From Flavobacterium gillisiae (GTDB lineage Bacteria > Bacteroidota > Bacteroidia > Flavobacteriales > Flavobacteriaceae): a DNA stretch of 64,000 nt. The notes below the pieces were generated by a model. That model worked only from the letters and a program-made list of their open reading frames with translations. It searched no databases and was not told the DNA's origin. The DNA lies in assembly GCF_900107635.1 (NCBI RefSeq), contig NZ_FNRD01000005.1:62001-126000 (forward strand), written 5' to 3'. This document shows positions 62,963 to 64,000 of the stretch, one piece after another (positions within the stretch are counted from its first letter, which is position 1; every line of letters begins with the position of its first letter). Position numbers and translations under genes: made by a program.

Positions 62963-63430
62963 TTACGTTTTTTTTTAGAATTGCACACAAAATGTAGAGA
63001 GTCTTCGCATAATATCGCATAGACAAATAATATTATTTGGATAAAGGATTTACCTCAATTATCAAATATATACTTTTTTTACGATTATTCTGATAAAAAA
63101 TAACGCTCTGCATTGTTTTCAAATATACTTTCTTAATAGATAGTTTCTTTACGGAAAACCGTAAACGAGATTCATTTGCACTATCCTCTAGCCTCGATAG
63201 CAGTGAAAAGCCTTTATGGACTGAAACTACTTTTTTCTGGTTGTGGCAGTGCGACCAAAGGAAGCGCCTGCCACAACCTAGAAAAAGGGTTGAAGGTCAT
63301 AAAGCTTGAAACGAATAGCGAGAAAAGCTCCTAGAAAAAGGAATTATGAAAAGTGGTGTTATATTACATAAGATGCTTGCCATTTTCGGATTCTAAATAT
63401 TTACATTTGCAAAAAAATAAAAAAGCAATT
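62963..63430. other. Intergenic region before the MFS gene, carrying element copy 2
   Basis: No gene is seen. It includes the structured intergenic element at 63191-63331 and an AT-rich stretch before the transporter start that should hold its promoter. Confidence 0.5.
63191..63331. repeat. Structured intergenic element, copy 2
   Basis: 5' box GCCTCGATAGCAGTGAAAAG (63191-63210), a hairpin with an 11-base perfect stem GGTTGTGGCAG/CTGCCACAACC (63239-63249 and 63268-63278), and a 3' box GAAACGAATAGCGAG then AAAAGCTCC (63308-63331). The boxes correspond to those of copy 1 at 52391-52500 while the central hairpin differs, as expected of a family of structured elements. Confidence 0.65.
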
Positions 63431-64000
63431 TTGAGTACTACTACACATCAATCTAAATTAAAATATTTCCAACTCGTTTTAATTTTAGGTTTTCTTACCG
63501 CACTTGGCCCGTTTTCAATAGATATGTATTTACCTGGTTTTTCGGCCATTGCAACAGACTTGAATACCACCGTGGCCAAAGTAGCCATGACCTTATCGAG
63601 TTATTTTATAGGGATTTCGGCAGGGCAATTGCTGTACGGTCCGTTATTAGACCGTTATGGTAGAAAAAAACCATTGTTTATAGGACTGCTGGTTTACATT
63701 TTGGCATCCTTGGGTTGCGCATTTGTTACTGACATTGATACGTTTATTGGTTTGCGATTCATACAAGCTGTAGGAAGTTGTGCTGCTACGGTGGCTTCGG
63801 TTTCTATGGTGCGCGATTTGTTTCCGGTACGTGATATTCCTAAAGTATTTTCTTTACTGATGCTGGTTGTTGGGATTTCGCCAATGTTAGCGCCTACTGT
63901 CGGTGGTTACGTAACAGATTATTACGGTTGGCATACCGTGTTTTTTATCTTAATGTGCATTGGAATTGCTATTTTATTGGCGGCTCAATTTGGTTTGCCC
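63431..64000 (+). CDS. Bcr/CflA family MFS drug-efflux transporter, 3' end outside window
   Basis: Open frame to the window edge, about 190 residues visible. First helix LVLILGFLTALGPFSIDMYLPGF, then the MFS A motif GQLLYGPLLDRYGRKKP and a third-helix region FIQAVGSCAATVASVSMVRD typical of the Bcr/CflA group. No ATG fits the start; the best candidate is TTG at 63431, with another TTG in frame a few codons earlier. It probably exports a drug or metabolite by proton antiport. Confidence 0.85.
   Translation, partial: MSTTTHQSKLKYFQLVLILGFLTALGPFSIDMYLPGFSAIATDLNTTVAKVAMTLSSYFIGISAGQLLYGPLLDRYGRKKPLFIGLLVYILASLGCAFVTDIDTFIGLRFIQAVGSCAATVASVSMVRDLFPVRDIPKVFSLLMLVVGISPMLAPTVGGYVTDYYGWHTVFFILMCIGIAILLAAQFGLP

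Overview
The window looks like chromosome from a low-GC member of the Flavobacteriia, most likely Flavobacterium or a close relative. Three things point there: the AT-rich codon use, promoters of the Bacteroidota type (TTG, about 19-20 bases, TANNTTTG; good matches at 9535-9564, 48837-48867, 48957-48987 and 49986-50015), and the gene families present (long-form IlvC, IorAB-type molybdoenzymes, DUF294/CBS proteins, HxlR and AraC regulators). Taxonomy is inference from style; there is no rRNA in the window.

Layout. 1-6361: branched-chain amino acid operon leuB(partial)-ilvD-ilvB-ilvN-ilvC. 6891-8798: acs. 8804-9526: a membrane protein. 9631-15118: a compact biosynthetic cluster joining a type III polyketide synthase to a FAD oxidoreductase, a methyltransferase, a FabZ-like dehydratase, a ketosynthase, an acyl carrier protein and a phosphopantetheinyl transferase. 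15208-17723: an exonuclease-fold protein and a cNMP/CBS/DUF294 protein, a pair that in many bacteria sits beside acs. 17913-20050: a 2.1 kb segment bounded by 23-base direct repeats, carrying a HARE-HTH protein and a small unknown ORF, with broken coding remnants outside it. 20399-26634: fatty acid hydroxylase, then a redoxin / Zn-peptidase / transglutaminase / alpha-E / ATP-grasp group. 27373-32432: alcohol dehydrogenase and Old Yellow Enzyme, then a TetR-controlled haloalkane dehalogenase operon. 32676-38041: an IorAB-type molybdenum hydroxylase with its maturation genes and a cytochrome c.

38161-49400 and 52610-57213 are rich in small oxidoreductases with local regulators. Two loci look parallel: a nitroreductase-led minus-strand operon with antibiotic-biosynthesis-monooxygenase and medium-chain reductase genes, each facing a divergent regulator (HxlR at 49017, AraC at 54858). 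They probably handle reactive electrophiles or quinones. Between them is an MqsR-like toxin/HTH antitoxin pair (50044-50926) bracketed by two copies of a ~52-base palindromic repeat.

57596-64000: FKBP isomerase, Lrp regulator, TauE transporter, then a minus-strand group made of a DUF3883 protein, a class-A-PBP-like gene broken by a perfect 7-base tandem duplication, and an overlapping membrane-protein gene. The last feature is the start of an MFS drug transporter. The most noteworthy items are the hybrid type III PKS cluster, the PBP frameshift and its DUF3883 neighbourhood, the repeat-bounded 2.1 kb segment, and a matched pair of TetR operators.
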